Assembly (NCBI RefSeq): GCF_905220365.1
Contig: NC_061131.1
Span: 12,747,318 to 12,811,317, forward strand
Direction of reading: 5' to 3'
Length of the DNA stretch: 64,000 nucleotides
Source: Vanessa cardui
Taxonomy: Eukaryota > Arthropoda > Insecta > Lepidoptera > Nymphalidae
A model generated the notes under the pieces. The model worked only from the letters and a program-made list of their open reading frames with translations. It made no database searches and had not been told where the DNA came from. The position numbers and the translations under genes were made by a program. Positions 45,431 to 58,969 of the stretch are shown piece after piece; positions within the stretch are counted from its first letter, which is position 1, and the number at the start of each line of letters is the position of its first letter.

Positions 45431-46028
45431 ATGATAATTCATAGAATCTAGTTAATTAAAGTTTAAATTAAGAACAAGAAATAATTTTTTTTAAAATACA
45501 ATCACAATGAAACATATTTTGTTTGTTTTACAAAAAATGTTCTAATCATTATCATTCATTGTGTACCTAATGCTCTCAAAAAATGTAACTGACGAAATAT
45601 TTTCTTATATAACTTGGTGACTTCAAGTACGATGTCATCCGTATCTGGACTTCAAAAATATTCGTTTCAATTACTTTTATAAATTGAACTCGCAAAAGAT
45701 TTGAATAATAGTAAATGATCATGTAGAGGATTTAATTGAATGTAAAGCTACAAGCTGTTAATACATGTGATCGTAGCGGTTACTGTTAAACAGTTAAACT
45801 GTTAAACTTTTTGTTTCATATAAAATACAAAGTCATTTGTATATACCACCTACATTTTCAAATATATTTCATACAGTTCTATGTAAATTCTATTATTAAA
45901 TTTAGTCTAGGATTTTTTTGAAATATCGATAAAAAAGGAACATGTTTATCATTTCATAATATCTGATTTATTTTAAGGTACTTTAAAAATGATATAGTCG
46001 ATATATAATAACTCACAATAAACAGACA
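45431..46028. other. No recognised feature
   Basis: AT-rich. A small iterated GTTAAAC motif lies near 45786-45812. Confidence 0.4.
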
Positions 46029-46032
46029 AACA

Positions 46033-46340
46033 GAGCTGAGATGGCCCAGTGGTTAGAACACGTGCATCTTAACCGACGATTGCGGGTTCAAACCCAGGCA
46101 AAAGCACCACTATATACGTGCTTAATTAGTGTTTATAATTCATCTCGTATTCGGCGGTGAAAGAAAACATCTAAGGAAACCTGCATGTGTCTAATTCCAT
46201 CGAAATTCTGCCACATGTGGATTCCACCAACCCGCATAGGAACAGCGTGGTGGAATATGTTCCAAATCCTCTCCTTAATTGTAAAGGAGGCCTTATCTCA
46301 GCAGTGGGAAATGTATAGGATGTTACTTTACTTTATAATA
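46033..46340 (+). mobile_element. Full-length SINE with CTTTA tail
   Basis: GAGCTGAGATGGCCCAGTGG head, GCGGGTTCAAACCCAGGCAA B-box region, complete body, and a GATGTTACTTTACTTTATAA tail. Confidence 0.92.
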
Positions 46341-46344
46341 ACTT

Positions 46345-47310
46345 ATTTGATATTATTTTGTTATAATAAATTCTATGCGAATTGCGAAAAAAAAACCTCT
46401 ATATATATGTAAGGAAAAGAAAAAAAAATAATTGGATTAAATTTAACATTTCAACACTCATAAGTGTGGAAGATGAATCGTACGTGCTAAGTGCATAGGT
46501 CATGGGGTCACGACACTCAGCTGACAACTTGAGCCGACAGTCAGACAGAATGTTTGCTTAGAAAGCCCGCAACTTAAGGGTGTCATGTTGGATGTAAATT
46601 GGGACAAATGTTTAAGCCAAGTATTTCTGCCTTTTCATATTATTATTTAGAATACATAAAACTATTTGTTCAATTTGTCAGTATTTAAAGAAATAAGTTT
46701 TTTTATGAATTAAATTTTATACGACAAAATACTGTGTCAATCAAGGACTAGTTTCGCTTCTTTCTTTTGATTGCTGAGGCGCGTGTCCGGCTGACACCGG
46801 CTCCAATTATAACAATAATTGTAACTACATTATATTATAATCGTTGACTTTGATTTTTAAGTACAATTTTTCATTTCATTTTCCTTAGGAGTGAGTTAAA
46901 ACATATTTGAATACCTTAAATTTATTTTTTACTTCTTACTGCATATTAATTGGTTTTTAAATAGTGTTTTGTTTGAAGTAGGTTTTTCTTTTTGTTAAAA
47001 TTTTTATTTATATAATATATGTAACGTGCCTGTGAAACTGTTAATACAATTATGAAAACTTTCTGTATGAGATAGACCGTTTATTTGAGATGAGCAGTTT
47101 AAATGATAAACACGATTACACATTGCAGGTCATTTTGTTGCGGTGTGGACTAATTATGTGCATGGTTAATATTCAAACATTATCTACGTTGGAGTGTGAA
47201 TAGATACAATATTGCAGTTTTAAACCGAACCAACTCTATAGCCTTGGTCTTTAAGACGTACCACTACCAGTACAAAACACTACAATTAGTGGGGGTTTTT
47301 TGGTTGTTTT
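46345..47310. other. No recognised gene
   Basis: AT-rich. A slightly GC-richer stretch at 46490-46600 shows no coding signature. Confidence 0.4.
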
Positions 47311-47326
47311 TAGTGTATAAAAAACT

Positions 47327-47583
47327 CGAGATAGTCCAGTGATTAGAACGCGTGCATCTTAACCGCTGATTGCGGGTTCAAACCCATGCAAGTACTGCTG
47401 ATTCATGTGCTTAATTTGTCTTTATAATTCATCTCGTGCTCAGCGGTGAAGGAAAACATCGTGAGGAAACATGCGTGTGACAAATTTCATAGAAATTCTG
47501 CCACATGACTGTGTATTCCACCAACCCGCAAAGGGAGAGGAGGCCTTTAGCCCAGCAGTGGGAATTTACAGGCTGTTGTTGTT
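47327..47583 (+). mobile_element. SINE with GTT tail and 12-bp target duplication
   Basis: The head begins CGAGATAGTCCAGTGATTAG and the tail is (GTT)n. GTATAAAAAACT flanks it at 47315-47326 and 47584-47595. The body lacks the part around GCATTGGAACAGCGTGG. Confidence 0.92.
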
Positions 47584-47591
47584 GTATAAAA

Positions 47592-47757
47592 AACTAGTAG
47601 AAAGCCGCGACTTTACTCGCGCTTAAGAGTGTTGGAGTCTTTCTTGGAGTTCAAGTTTGCTTCATACCAAATATTATCTAGTTCAGATCACCAGTTTGGT
47701 CGTGAAAGACAGACAGACAGACACAGTTACTTTCACATTTGTAATATTAATATAGAT
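47592..47757 (-). repeat. Short Helitron-like repeat family D, minus
   Basis: AACTAGTAGAAAGCCGCGAC, AGTTCAAGTTTGCTTCATAC, GACAGACAGACAGAC and CATTTGTAATATTAATATAG. The SINE at 47327 inserted beside its right-end ACTAGT. Confidence 0.75.
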
Positions 47758-47759
47758 TA

Positions 47760-49550
47760 CGATTTGTTTATAATCATTTGCTTAGGACAACAGGTAAAGA
47801 TATTGTGGCTCTGTATAGAATCGTGATTTGCCGTTCAATTGATTTTGAGAGTGAGGAAAAGGGGAAGGCGCTTGTGTTTGACATATAAAAATAATGTATA
47901 ATCGTGTTCGTATACTGTGCTTCCTCACACACCGTCTGATATCTGAATTGACATCGCTTGTAAGGTATCGGTTATGATCTACATTTTAGGTTAAGATACA
48001 ATAAGATCTTGAAAAACTTTCAATTTAAATCTTAACAAATATCTCTTTGCTCAGTGTCGACATTTTTTTTTGTTTTTACTTTTTTATAAATATGGAATCA
48101 TTTATTCACGTTTTTTATGTTATTTTAAGGATATATTAATGTATGTGTGTAGTGCTTTTTTGTTATTTAATATGTTAAATTTAACATTTGTAGTGGTTCA
48201 CTACAATAATTTATTATACATGTATGTCGGCGCGAAACCACGAATTTAAGAAAAACACGTGTCCATAAATCATTATTTTAATAATTTAAAACTGTTTGAT
48301 TGTTAAATGAATATTTTTAGTGAAATGTTAAATTAGTCTGAAATATTTTAGTGTTTGTAAACAGGTGTTATGTTGAGTGAATAACTCTACTCATCTATTT
48401 TTGTCATAAAAGACCAATCGGCCGGCGGTATCGAGAGGCTTGTTCGATCTGTCGGAGCGATCGGACCACCTCATATTGAAATAAATCAGAGAAGATTATT
48501 TCCTGAATTTAATTTTATACCACCGAGGATGGTTAAAGATCGAAACCCTGACAATCGTGACGTCAGAAGTGCTGACGTCATGTGTTTTGAAAATGGGCTC
48601 GGACAGTCTTCTCCGTTATATAGTTAATATCTATATTTACTACATGAATTTATTTCCCTTATTTTTCCTAATAATTTGTGAATATGCCATTAGTGTATCC
48701 AAAACTATAAATTAATAAATAAACAAGTATTAAATCAAGAGCATATTATTTTTTCATTCACCATTCTTTCTATCATTATTAATACATTATATTGGTTTGT
48801 TATCAATTATGCAACCACATTAAATATAATGACATAACATTTAATGACACGTAACCTCATGATGTTTTAATTTAGTTAGGTAACATTTTACGGTACAAAA
48901 TTCGATGTGTCCGTTCATTGTTGATTTAACTTTGAATATAGTACAATTTAATTTCGTAGGTTTATTTTGGGTTTTTTTAAATTATCTTCATGGATTCCAT
49001 AGTGTTATAAAAGCTTCTTTTGAATAATATTTGGATAAATTATAGTGACTAAAACTAGTCCAAGGTTGTCATGCCATTGCGTAATTCATTCGAAATCACA
49101 ACGTCATAACTCGCAGATATTATTATTTCATAATAATTTACGCCTCGAAAACAAAACGTACTTTTCTTACGACATTAGTCGTGTAATTGAATAGTACCGA
49201 GAGTTGGATGCGACGGGATCAAATCTCATTAATTTTGCAACGAATTTAATTACCAACGAGGGTCAGTGGGCTAAATGTGCGTAATATAATAAACAGGCCT
49301 CTGGTAAATATATTGTAGTCTTTTATACACTAATTAGATATCAGATGCCTCCGGCGTGAGGTTTCAGCTCCAGTGTTTGAATTTTAAATAGATTTCATCC
49401 TTTGTTCGTTCATGATATATCCTCGCTGTAATCGTTTTGTAAAGTTTCGAAATTAACTCCTTTATACCTTTTGTATGTAGACTAAATTGTTTATATAGAG
49501 AACGTTTTATTTGTATATTTAAAACAATGTTCTCAATTTTCGTTTGTTGT
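47760..49550. other. No recognised gene; paired CRE-like sites at 48558-48580
   Basis: AT-rich apart from a GC-richer stretch at 48415-48610. That stretch has two TGACGTCA palindromes 15 bp apart (48558-48565, 48573-48580) but no ORF I can name. Confidence 0.4.
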
Positions 49551-49554
49551 AGGG

Positions 49555-49795
49555 CTTTGTCTGTCTGGGTACCATTATCATACTCATTAGATATTCTTGC
49601 GCCAGGCAGTACTTAGTATTTGCTATTCCAGTTTGAAGAGTGAGTAAGTCAGTTTATTTTCTGGCACCAGGGGCAAAATACCTTAGCTCCTTAGGAGGAT
49701 GGAATTAGCTGTGAAACGAATCTTTAACATTTCTCATTTTCGATGAGAATTGGTGAACACTTACCATCAAGATCAATTTGCTGGTCTACTTAACT
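49555..49795 (-). repeat. Dispersed repeat family C, diverged
   Basis: GGGCTTTGTCTGTCTGGGTA, ATCATACTCATTAGATATTC, TTGAAGAGTGAGTAAGTCAG and ACTTACCATCAAGATCA. Confidence 0.65.
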
Positions 49796-50385
49796 ATATA
49801 TTAAAAATATATATCACAAATATTATATGAGAAAAAATCGAATGTTACCACGGGACGCGATCGTGGTAATCATCAATTCAGAAGGTAATAAGCGACATTG
49901 ACTATAATAATAAATGTAAGAATTAAATCGGCTCGATTTAATATGTAAAATCTGAGAAAGGGTTTTTGTTATTCCTTAACATAAATACTATTTACGTTTC
50001 CTACCTAGCGAAGAGGTATCATTGTGTGTATATTCATATAGGTATCATATGAATACAATATTGAAACAGGCCTTGTTGTACCCACACTAGTGCATGGAAA
50101 AGATCGCATCTGAACTATTTACTTCATATCATTTAATATCCCGCTTCTTTTTGCTTCCCGTAGCAGCAAAAACTTCAAAAATGCGATTCAATAATTAAGT
50201 CCAACATTTTTTAATTTTCGTCTCGATTGATGCATGATAGATATTTTACACACACTTATACAGGCACACTTCGATGCGTGATGTTTACGTAGGTTTTAAA
50301 GAATTTAAAACAAAAACCTACACGTACATGCAAACTATACTCAATTCAAAAACACCAATTAATTCGCGTTAAAGTGTAAGTTCTA

Positions 50386-50590
50386 CAATCTATATATTAT
50401 AAATTGAAAGTAACTCTGCAGTTTGTCTATCTGTCGCTCTTTCACGACCGAACCGTTGAACTGAATTTGATGAAATTTGGTATGAAAGAAACTTGAACTC
50501 CAAGAAAGGATATGGGCTACTTTTTTGCCTAACTCATGACAACCAACCAACAACAAAACTCGAGCGAGCCGCGGGCGATTACTAGTCAAG
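50386..50590 (+). repeat. Short Helitron-like repeat family D
   Basis: TATATTATAAATTGAAAGTA, TCACGACCGAACCGTTGAAC, GAAACTTGAACTCCAAGAAA and GCGGGCGATTACTAGT. Confidence 0.75.
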
Positions 50591-50664
50591 AATTAAATTG
50601 AGATTTAGATTTAATTATGTTATTATATTGTATTGTTTTTGATCTACTTGTTTTGGATTTACTT

Positions 50665-50935
50665 GGGATTTAATTGTTACATCTTAGTTCCCAAGGTTGG
50701 TGGCACATTAACGATGTAAGGAATAATTAATATTTCTTACAGCGTCATTGTCTATGGGTGATGGTGACCATTTAGCATCAGGTCCATCAGATCATTTACC
50801 ATATGCTCGTCTGCCAACCTATACCATAAAAAACTACAAATATAAGACAGACATTACTCTTAAGGTTGATAGTGATTTGACTTACCATCAGGCGGCCAAT
50901 ATGCTCGTCCGCCAACCAATACCATATAAAAAAAA
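50665..50935 (-). repeat. Dispersed repeat family C, with its end duplicated
   Basis: The block ending in TATGCTCGTCTGCCAACC occurs at 50710-50830, and a second ACTTACCATCAGGCGGCC / TATGCTCGTCCGCCAACC end follows at 50880-50930. Two truncated insertions or a local duplication. Confidence 0.65.
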
Positions 50936-50939
50936 TCTC

Positions 50940-52285
50940 AACTACATTCTAATTTGTTATTTTTCGACATGATTAAAGTTATACCTACTTGATAATAAGA
51001 GTCTGCATTCTATACGAGTATAATCGGAAACGAAAAACATATTAGCAGTCAGTAAATTGTATTCTAATTCGACATAACAAAGAAAGAAAATAACGCGTAT
51101 AATTTTCCATTGCACTCTCCACTCTAAAAGCGCGTATGACTCCTTTTTATATATTTTTCCACTCATAAATGCTTAGTAGCTTTTTACTGAATATACTCAG
51201 CCTTACCCTTCGTCCTCGACTCGTATTCATAAAGTTCATAGTTCCCACATGGTGTCCAGACATTTAGACCCTTTGTTTGGTGCTCCAACGGTCAATTTGT
51301 TCAAACATGTTTTGTTGCTCGGGGTCTTTGTAACTGGGTAGTTATTTACAGAAAAAGGTTGATTTTGTAGAGGTTTAGAAGTACCCAAGAAATTAGTGAG
51401 AGCGTTCGTAAGAATATTACTTTAAAAAAATGTAAGCCTATTCGTTGACATTTTTCAAAAATATAGGGTAAATCTACAAGTCTGGTAGTACGACAATTGT
51501 GAATGAACTGAATGAAGTGAACAAAAATAAAATAAATAACACTTATACTACGTTAAAATTATTTTTTAATACTTCGAAGATTAATAAAAATACTCTGCAT
51601 TTTCAAATTTAATAGAGTAAAACAAAAAAAAAATTCAATATTTAAGCATCATCTTAGAAATTTTCGTTTTATTATTGTCGATTTAAATTAAAAATCATCG
51701 AATTGCATTCAAGATGATTAATAGATTACATATTTCTATTTGACTAATATTATGTCGACTATGTAGGACTGTTATTTAACTTTTTTTTTTATTTTAATGT
51801 GTTTTAATTAAATGTATTTGAATTTTTATAAAAAATAAAAACCTTGCTAGATGAAGTAATTTAATTATACAGTCACAGTCAGTAGGCGTTTGTTATAAAG
51901 GGTAATAAATAATGCGTATTATTATATATCTTTATTCATATACTTAATTACAATGGTTTTCAGTTCACTTATAAACAAATATATACAAAACCTCAAATAT
52001 CACATTGAAATCAGCAATATATTTTCTAAATACGAATATTTAATACATTTAACTATGTTATATTCAAAGAGATTGTTTGGAAGGAGATTTCCTTTTACAA
52101 CCCATGATTTTATTTCATTACGTTTACGTAATTTTGGTTATAAAATCTGGATATTGTATATTTTATATTTTTATGTTAAACTTAGATGCTGTAATTTTTC
52201 TCGTTTTGAGAACTAAGGAATTATATAATTTAATATTAATATAAGATTAATAGTAACGGTGTAATGTTTTTTGAAAATTGAGAAC
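50940..52285. other. No recognised gene
   Basis: AT-rich. Frames under 90 codons have no domain. Confidence 0.4.
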
Positions 52286-52289
52286 ACGT

Positions 52290-52470
52290 GTACCAAATAT
52301 TTATAATGTGAGTTCAAACCCAGGCAAGCACAATGAGCTCTCCTATATTTGATTTATGTATACTTTATTCTCGGCAATTAGAGAATCATCTGCATATATC
52401 AGATCAAATTAGCCTACATATTCACTAAATTGCATCGGACCAAGGAGGTAGGATGCAGCAAAACCTTCTC
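52290..52470 (+). mobile_element. Old SINE remnant
   Basis: GTGAGTTCAAACCCAGGCAA at 52310 is a clear B-box region. TTTATGTATACTTTATTCTC, GGCAATTAGAGAATCATCTG and CTACATATTCACTAAATTGC loosely follow the SINE body. Confidence 0.45.
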
Positions 52471-52572
52471 CCTTGGACGCCCTTCAAGAAAAAAGACAAG
52501 TTTGTCCAAAAATGTGACGTCAACAGGATGCTTACTAGGCTAATGTTTATTTAGATTAATTTAGTTATGTTT

Positions 52573-52850
52573 CTTGGTAGGGCTTTGAATAGTCCGTCTT
52601 TATTAGTACCATTTATTCATCATACATCCTAGCACCAAGCAGTAATGCTTAGTATTGTTGGGTAATGGGTTGGATGGTCAATGAGCCATATGAACCAAAC
52701 GTGCAAAATGTACATCTTAGCTCTCAAGATTGTTAGCGCAAGGGTTATGTCCAAAAAATAATTTCAAATGTTATACGGCGCAGTCGTGACCACTTACCAT
52801 CAGTTGACCCATTTGCCACCCACCTACTGGTTCCATAATAAAAAACAAGG
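52573..52850 (-). repeat. Dispersed repeat family C, diverged
   Basis: TTGGTAGGGCTTTGAATAGT, TAGCACCAAGCAGTAATGCT, ACATCTTAGCTCTCAAGATT and CCACTTACCATCAGTTGACC. Confidence 0.65.
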
Positions 52851-52854
52851 ATTA

Positions 52855-55539
52855 TAACGTTGATTATTATTTAGCCTTCAAGGGAGCAAAAGCCAGAAGG
52901 AGTGGATTAAATTAAATTGGAGTATTATTTTTCTAAATCTCTATTCCGAGAATTTATACTTTTATAATTTTATAAACAAGCCGAGGATTTGCCTTGTTTT
53001 AAATCCAAAGGTTTTGTATGGCGCAAGTGGTGCTTATTATGATTTATCATTGAATTATTCGTATATTAACCTCCATCTCTGGTTTTTTCTTTATTTCTTC
53101 ATTAAAATGTCATAACTACAACCACAGTTAAAATATTTCAGCCTTTGCTGTACAGCAAGTACATTCACACCGAAATGCTTATTATAATATGACATTTTTC
53201 TACTCAGCGTATTTTCAGATTATAGGAAATCCATCTCTTGATGATCAGATGGAGGATATTTATTAAAGTCCACTTCACAGTTTCTCTAACACACGCATTC
53301 CACATTTTGTTTATAATCTTCTGTCTACACGACCATCTTAAAATGATCTTCAACATAATATTTGATCATAGACGACAAAAGAGCCAAGATGACAGTTAGG
53401 TTAGACATGATTCCAAGTATAAACTTGGGTGTGCATAGCTGAAATTTCATGTGCTTATTATGTGCCTATACTTTACGACGAAACCTGTATATATTGAGTA
53501 TATATATAACCTGTATGAGTTGGATAAAATGGTATCAAATAATTACCTTTAGTATGTGTATACTAATTTTATTGTAATTAATGTGTATCTAGTGAAAAGG
53601 TATGATCTTGTTATAGTGTATTATATGGATAGATTGGTTCAGTACATAGCTTGCCTTCGTTACTTCATAGCTGTAATCTTTCCGCTGGCCCGACATCTGC
53701 TTTGATACTATTTTCGAATTTCGTTTTTTACGGCAACATCTATCCTTTTTATGTTCACGGAAAACGCTGGCCTTTTTACTGGGGCCGTAATGAGATTAAC
53801 CTTCAGCGTAACGAGGGGGGTGTACAAATTTTAGCGATCAAAGCCTGCTTTTAGGGTTCCTTCTATATTATGTTGTAAAAATGTAACGAACTCGTGTTTT
53901 TTTAATGATATATCATTTAGAAGGATTAATCGTTAAAACCAAGATTTATTATAAATTTATTTTTTGTGGGATCTATTGAGCGTGTCTTGCTTTTGAGAAT
54001 ATTTCGTAAGCCCGATGGCAAATAGTTGATTCACGATATTATAGCACCTAGTCCATCCACCATAACTTTTTTTTACTTTCTATAAACGTTGGGTCTCGTT
54101 ATAATAACTTAAATATAATTATTTAAGTAACCGAAAAGTTAATTTAGATTCTCTAGTTATTTCACTCTATATTTATTTGTTTCGTTTTTTTCATAAATTT
54201 CGGACACATATTTTAAATTTTATTTTAGGTCTCATTATGCACCAATTGGTACACTTTATGTATTTGGTGTTACCATAATTATATATGTTCTCAGAATATA
54301 TATTCGAACGTGTCTTTGCCTGTTAAAGACACGTGACATAATATTGTCATCGTAATATTTGTATTTAAAAAAACTAATAATTCAATTAACATTCATTTAA
54401 TAACACTTATGAATTTCTTACAGAAGTCCGTGAACATTTTTTTTAAATTAACAAAAAAAACAACAATGACAGTAATGAATGATAATGGTTGTTTTTTTTT
54501 AAAAAAAAAAGAACAGAAAAGGTCTTCTCGTGTAACGCGATCAAATTTGTTTTTTTTCTTTACTAAGTGCCTTGTGCTGTTCCGAAATTTCGTACAGTAT
54601 CAAATGAATTCTAATAAAATTCCAAACAATCTCTCTGAGAACGAAAGCTTTGCTATGAATATTTACTATTAATTATATTATTAACGATAAAATTTACTTT
54701 ACGATATAACTGTACATCGACTTAGTCTATGTAGATATATTTTTCTTTTTGAAAATTACTTTTACACAATTTGATTATAAATAGTTTCATTATTTACACT
54801 CGGCTATTTTGAAGCTGTAATTTCACTACGGGAGCTCCTGGAACATAGACTACAAGAGGAGATGTGCGATATCTGTGGCCTGATGCTAAAAGAGCCTAAG
54901 TACATTTTTGAGTAAAATTTAAACATTTTAGTATTGGCCCAGTCATTTACGTAAAGGTATTTATATTGAAGCTTTAGAACTTAAACTTGTTTTATTGAAA
55001 TGAATCAATATATGTATGTTCATTGCGTCTATTCCTGGTTGCGAAAAGCAACAGTGACATTGGCCCTTTTAGCATGAGGGCACAATTATAATATTTGAAA
55101 TGTAAAATTATAAATGGATATGGATATTGTTAAATAAAATTTATACTTATTATACCAAAATTCAACTCTGTTTTAAGATTTTAATCTAAGATATAAATTT
55201 GGTTATTTGTAGCTAACACATAATATTATGTTCAGAGATGGAAATAAAAGTTTTTACTTGTACATATTAACGGTAATAAAACATTAATACACATATTAAG
55301 CTTATTTACAAAGGTATGTCCGACGTTACATATTGCTATTTTTACTATTACTCAATGTTATAATTATTTTTTAAAGCATACCTTATATACATTACAATAT
55401 ATCCAAGAAATAAAAATAAAAACAGTCTTTAAATTGTAATACGAAGAAAAATATTTTATAACTTATATCATAATATCAAAACTTATACAATTATATATTA
55501 TTCTATAATATAAATAACTAAAAAAATATCACTATATAT
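52855..55539. other. No recognised gene; probable 3' flank of the SMPDL3-like gene at its right end
   Basis: AT-rich. Frames under 90 codons have no domain. No canonical poly(A) signal for the minus-strand gene was pinned down within about 200 bp of its stop. Confidence 0.4.
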
Positions 55540-55750
55540 TTACGACGAAATCAAAATCAAAATGGCGTAAAGCAATATGGCGGCGGAGTTGTGACACGCC
55601 CTTGACGCAAGCGCCGATGCGGGATTACGCACACATGTACGGAACTCGTGGAAGTCAGCGCGCGTTATCGCACAGAAGTGGACGTGTACGCATGCGCTGT
55701 CGCAGTCGGATATGTCTGTGTTGTGACGAACACGCAGCGCTGTCAAGTAC
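55540..55750 (-). CDS. SMPDL3-like phosphodiesterase, terminal exon
   Basis: It starts after the acceptor TTTGACAG| and completes an AAG codon from the preceding exon, then runs 69 codons to TAA. Cysteine spacing (SDCDSACVHVHFCAIT ... FRTCV) fits the C-terminal disulphide domain of acid sphingomyelinase-like phosphodiesterases. The last 15 residues (SAAILLYAILILISS) are hydrophobic after small residues, as in a GPI-anchor signal. The exon is very CpG-rich (22 CpG in about 190 bp), unlike its surroundings. A plus-strand frame over the same bases is its shadow. Confidence 0.8.
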
Positions 55751-56117
55751 CTGTCAAATGTTTAATATAATGACCATCGCTGAATACGTGTACTGGCATA
55801 AATATTGGAAAATTAAAAAAAGGAAAAAAATCTGTATTATTAAAATTTAAAAGATCTGCAATGTCTCAATATTCATATGATTGTCAAACAAAAAAATCCT
55901 AACCCACTATCAAATGGCCCATATTGTTTTTTTTTGTGTCTATTAAATATAGTACAATTGTGCTATCATCGACCGGAGCTGTGAAGGTCAAAAAAGCACT
56001 TTCTCTATTTATAAATAAGATTCAAATTCCTTTAATTTTCTACAGTGCAAATGCAAATGAAGAGAAAACAGTCAAGTATGAGACATTTACTATGGCTTAA
56101 TTAATAATAGCACTTAC

Positions 56118-56290
56118 TTGGCAAGCAGCCCACGGTCATGGTAGTTCCTTATCTTCTCCGCAAGTGTATCCAGAGTGACAGCGCTTACTTCCCTGAGACC
56201 GTAGTACTGTGTCACGTTGTATTCTATCGACCAATGCGCTTCGCCTCTCGTGTTCGCTACATCTAGATAATACTGTGTATAGTCCAATAC
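56118..56290 (-). CDS. SMPDL3-like phosphodiesterase, exon (beta-strand-rich C-terminal part)
   Basis: The acceptor CACTTGCAG| and donor |GTAAGTG are both consensus. The phase is 0 at the start and 2 at the end, matching both neighbours. The translation VLDYTQYYLDVANT ... HWSIEYNVTQYYGL matches the family's conserved 'LDY-QYYL-L ... W--EY--T--Y' region. NVT is a possible N-glycosylation site. Confidence 0.92.
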
Positions 56291-58969
56291 CTGCAAGTGT
56301 AATATCTCCGTAAATAGTGTAGGTATTAATTAATTAGGAACCCTATTGCCACAAAAAATATGTACAGTTGTTTTTTTATATTTAATCTTATTTTAACTAA
56401 CACAGAATCTCACATAATCTCCTTAAAATCACAGAATCTTTGGGAAGGCTTAAGTTGTTGTTGCAAAAATTTTTATTTCCACAATTAAATTTAAACTGAA
56501 AATATGTCAGCTAGAGTAGTTTGAATACGAGGAGGTATCATATAATGTACACTGTATACATTAACGCTATCATCATTTAATGCCTTAATGATCCAAGTCT
56601 ACAAACAGCAAAAGCATACACAATGGGAATCGGCGTTAGGTAGGCCGGTATCTAAAGTACCAAATCACTCAAACTGATAGGATATACCCATCAATCGAAT
56701 GATGAATGGTAATGAACGCGAACTGAAATGAAGTATCGTCAGAGCTAAAACAGTTCTGTTATAAAGTACACAGCAAAATATACCTAACTGACTCTCGAGA
56801 CGAACCTAGCCATCATTATATTTACCCTGTCAGCTGTAAAAATTACATGATTTGTAGACAGTATTTTAATGGTTCAAGGAAAATATGTAAAGGGTAAAGA
56901 AAATGTCAGTAAATGTGAAAATCGGGTGTAGGTTATGATCGACAGCTGTCGATATTTTGTATAATAATATTTTATATATATTTATGTAATTATTAACGAT
57001 TTATTTTCTAAAAAATATGCTTTTAAATATCTCAGTGATTGTCAGAGGTATTCCGTTTTGAAGTTTTTAGTGCATATCCATATCCACCGTAATGCTGATT
57101 GGCAAAACATTTTAAAGACATCCACCCAACGCTATCCTCACGATAATTTCCTTCGACGATTTTACTATCTCAACTCAAACAAACGTCATAGAAATCATTA
57201 GTCAAAATTAGGCCGAAACATTTTGAAATCAATCTAATAGTAATCATTAGGCGTTTATTTACAATTATTTGTTAATTAATCGTCAATTAAATATGCAAAT
57301 GATATTTTCAATTGGATTCGAATATAGAACATTAAATCTAGCGTCATATAATTTCAACACGATTCAAGTAAATTAGATCTCGCTTTAAATATTTAATGTA
57401 CGAATAGTTACACATTGGAAATGGTCCAAATGTTATCAGATATTTTAATTAATATAATCGTAACCCCCGTATCAATTGTAAAAAAAATATTTGAAATAGT
57501 TTTGTTATCAATTAAAATTGGGATAGATGCGACTAAATAAAAAAAAAAACAGAGCATATAAAATTATGCTATATCCAATAGATTATATATAAATAACTTA
57601 ATGGTCTGTATATAAATCAGCTATTGTACAAAAACAATGATTTCATTACTTCAAAACCTATTCTTCACTCTCAAAAGGAAATCAGTAAACTAATTTCTTA
57701 AACATGATTGGGGCGGAGTAGACAGCACTTGAGAATAGGCAGTGGGATGTTATTTTATTAATCAGCCCTCGTAATTAGTAAGAAAACAAAACAAATAATT
57801 CTATTATTTTCACAGAATTTTTTACTTACAATACTAAACTAAACTGTGGTACGTAGAAAGCTAAGTACTATATCATTTATGGGTAATTTTTATTCCGACC
57901 GTACCCGTAACGATTATACGTTAAGTTTTGAAATTATAAGATAAATTATGTTCTTGTATATGTATATAATGTCACTTACGTCATTTTGACAAATAAGACG
58001 TTTTATACATTTCGCTTTGTTTCGAAGTTTGAACAAATTACACAACGATAATCCAATTCCAAATTCAAAACTTTCTGTATTTTTTTTTTCAATTACATCT
58101 GGTGGTTAAAAGAACGAAGAACAAAAACATAAAATTCCATTTAATGCGATCTCTGCGCTTGGAACTCATAAAGGGGTCGCGGTAAATGCTGTTAAATGAA
58201 TATTGAACCGTGCAAAGATTCATGCCGGGGAAGGTTTTATAAGGTGATTTTTTTGCTCTTCAGAAAGATAAAAGTTTGATAGAATTTTATTCATACACAG
58301 CGCTATTTATATTATTTAAAGTAATAGAGAGAAGGGAAATCGAGCCACCTTATTGTGAGTAGATGATAACACTAGCTCACTCACCCTTCAAAACTGGTAT
58401 ACAATGATACTAAATATTGCTAGAATTTTCTATATTAATAACGCTGGAGTCTATATCAAGGAAGTCGTTAGTCACATTACGTTTCTGAATGATAAGTAAC
58501 AAGTCTTAAAAGTGAATTATATCGTCATTAGTCAAAATAAATAATATATTGCCTAAACAAACATAATTATCTCTTCTTTAAATTTAAAGGTTTTATCTTA
58601 TTAAAACGAAAGAGCTACTTCGAAAATAACACCTCATTTTGAAAGTCAATTTATTTATAAACCAAAAACATTTATAGCTGGAAAGTGTAGGTATTTTAGA
58701 GGTGGGCAGCAGACTGAAACCTCGTCGCCTCCCCGAGAACAATGCTGTTGTTTGTTTAAAAATACAATATAAATATCCGTTCGGACAAACAAAAAGATTA
58801 ATACCAAAGATATTGTGTCGTATACTGAAATATACAAACTTTTTGGAACAAAAAAATATTTTTTTAAAATGATTTAAAATACTATTTTGTTGTGTGTGTT
58901 TAAAGTGTATTCGTATATTTCACGTGTAACATCAAATTTCTAGTAATTTGGAATGCATTAATAACTTAC
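56291..58969 (-). other. Intron of the SMPDL3-like gene
   Basis: AT-rich, 2.7 kb. A short family C-like piece (TAACACTAGCTCACTCACCC) lies near 58300-58440. No other gene seen. Confidence 0.7.

Noticed and set aside
55602..55850. 82-codon plus-strand ORF in a CpG-rich block, first considered a promoter or new gene
   Set aside because: The minus strand of the same bases is a phase-matched terminal exon of the SMPDL3-like gene with the expected cysteine pattern.
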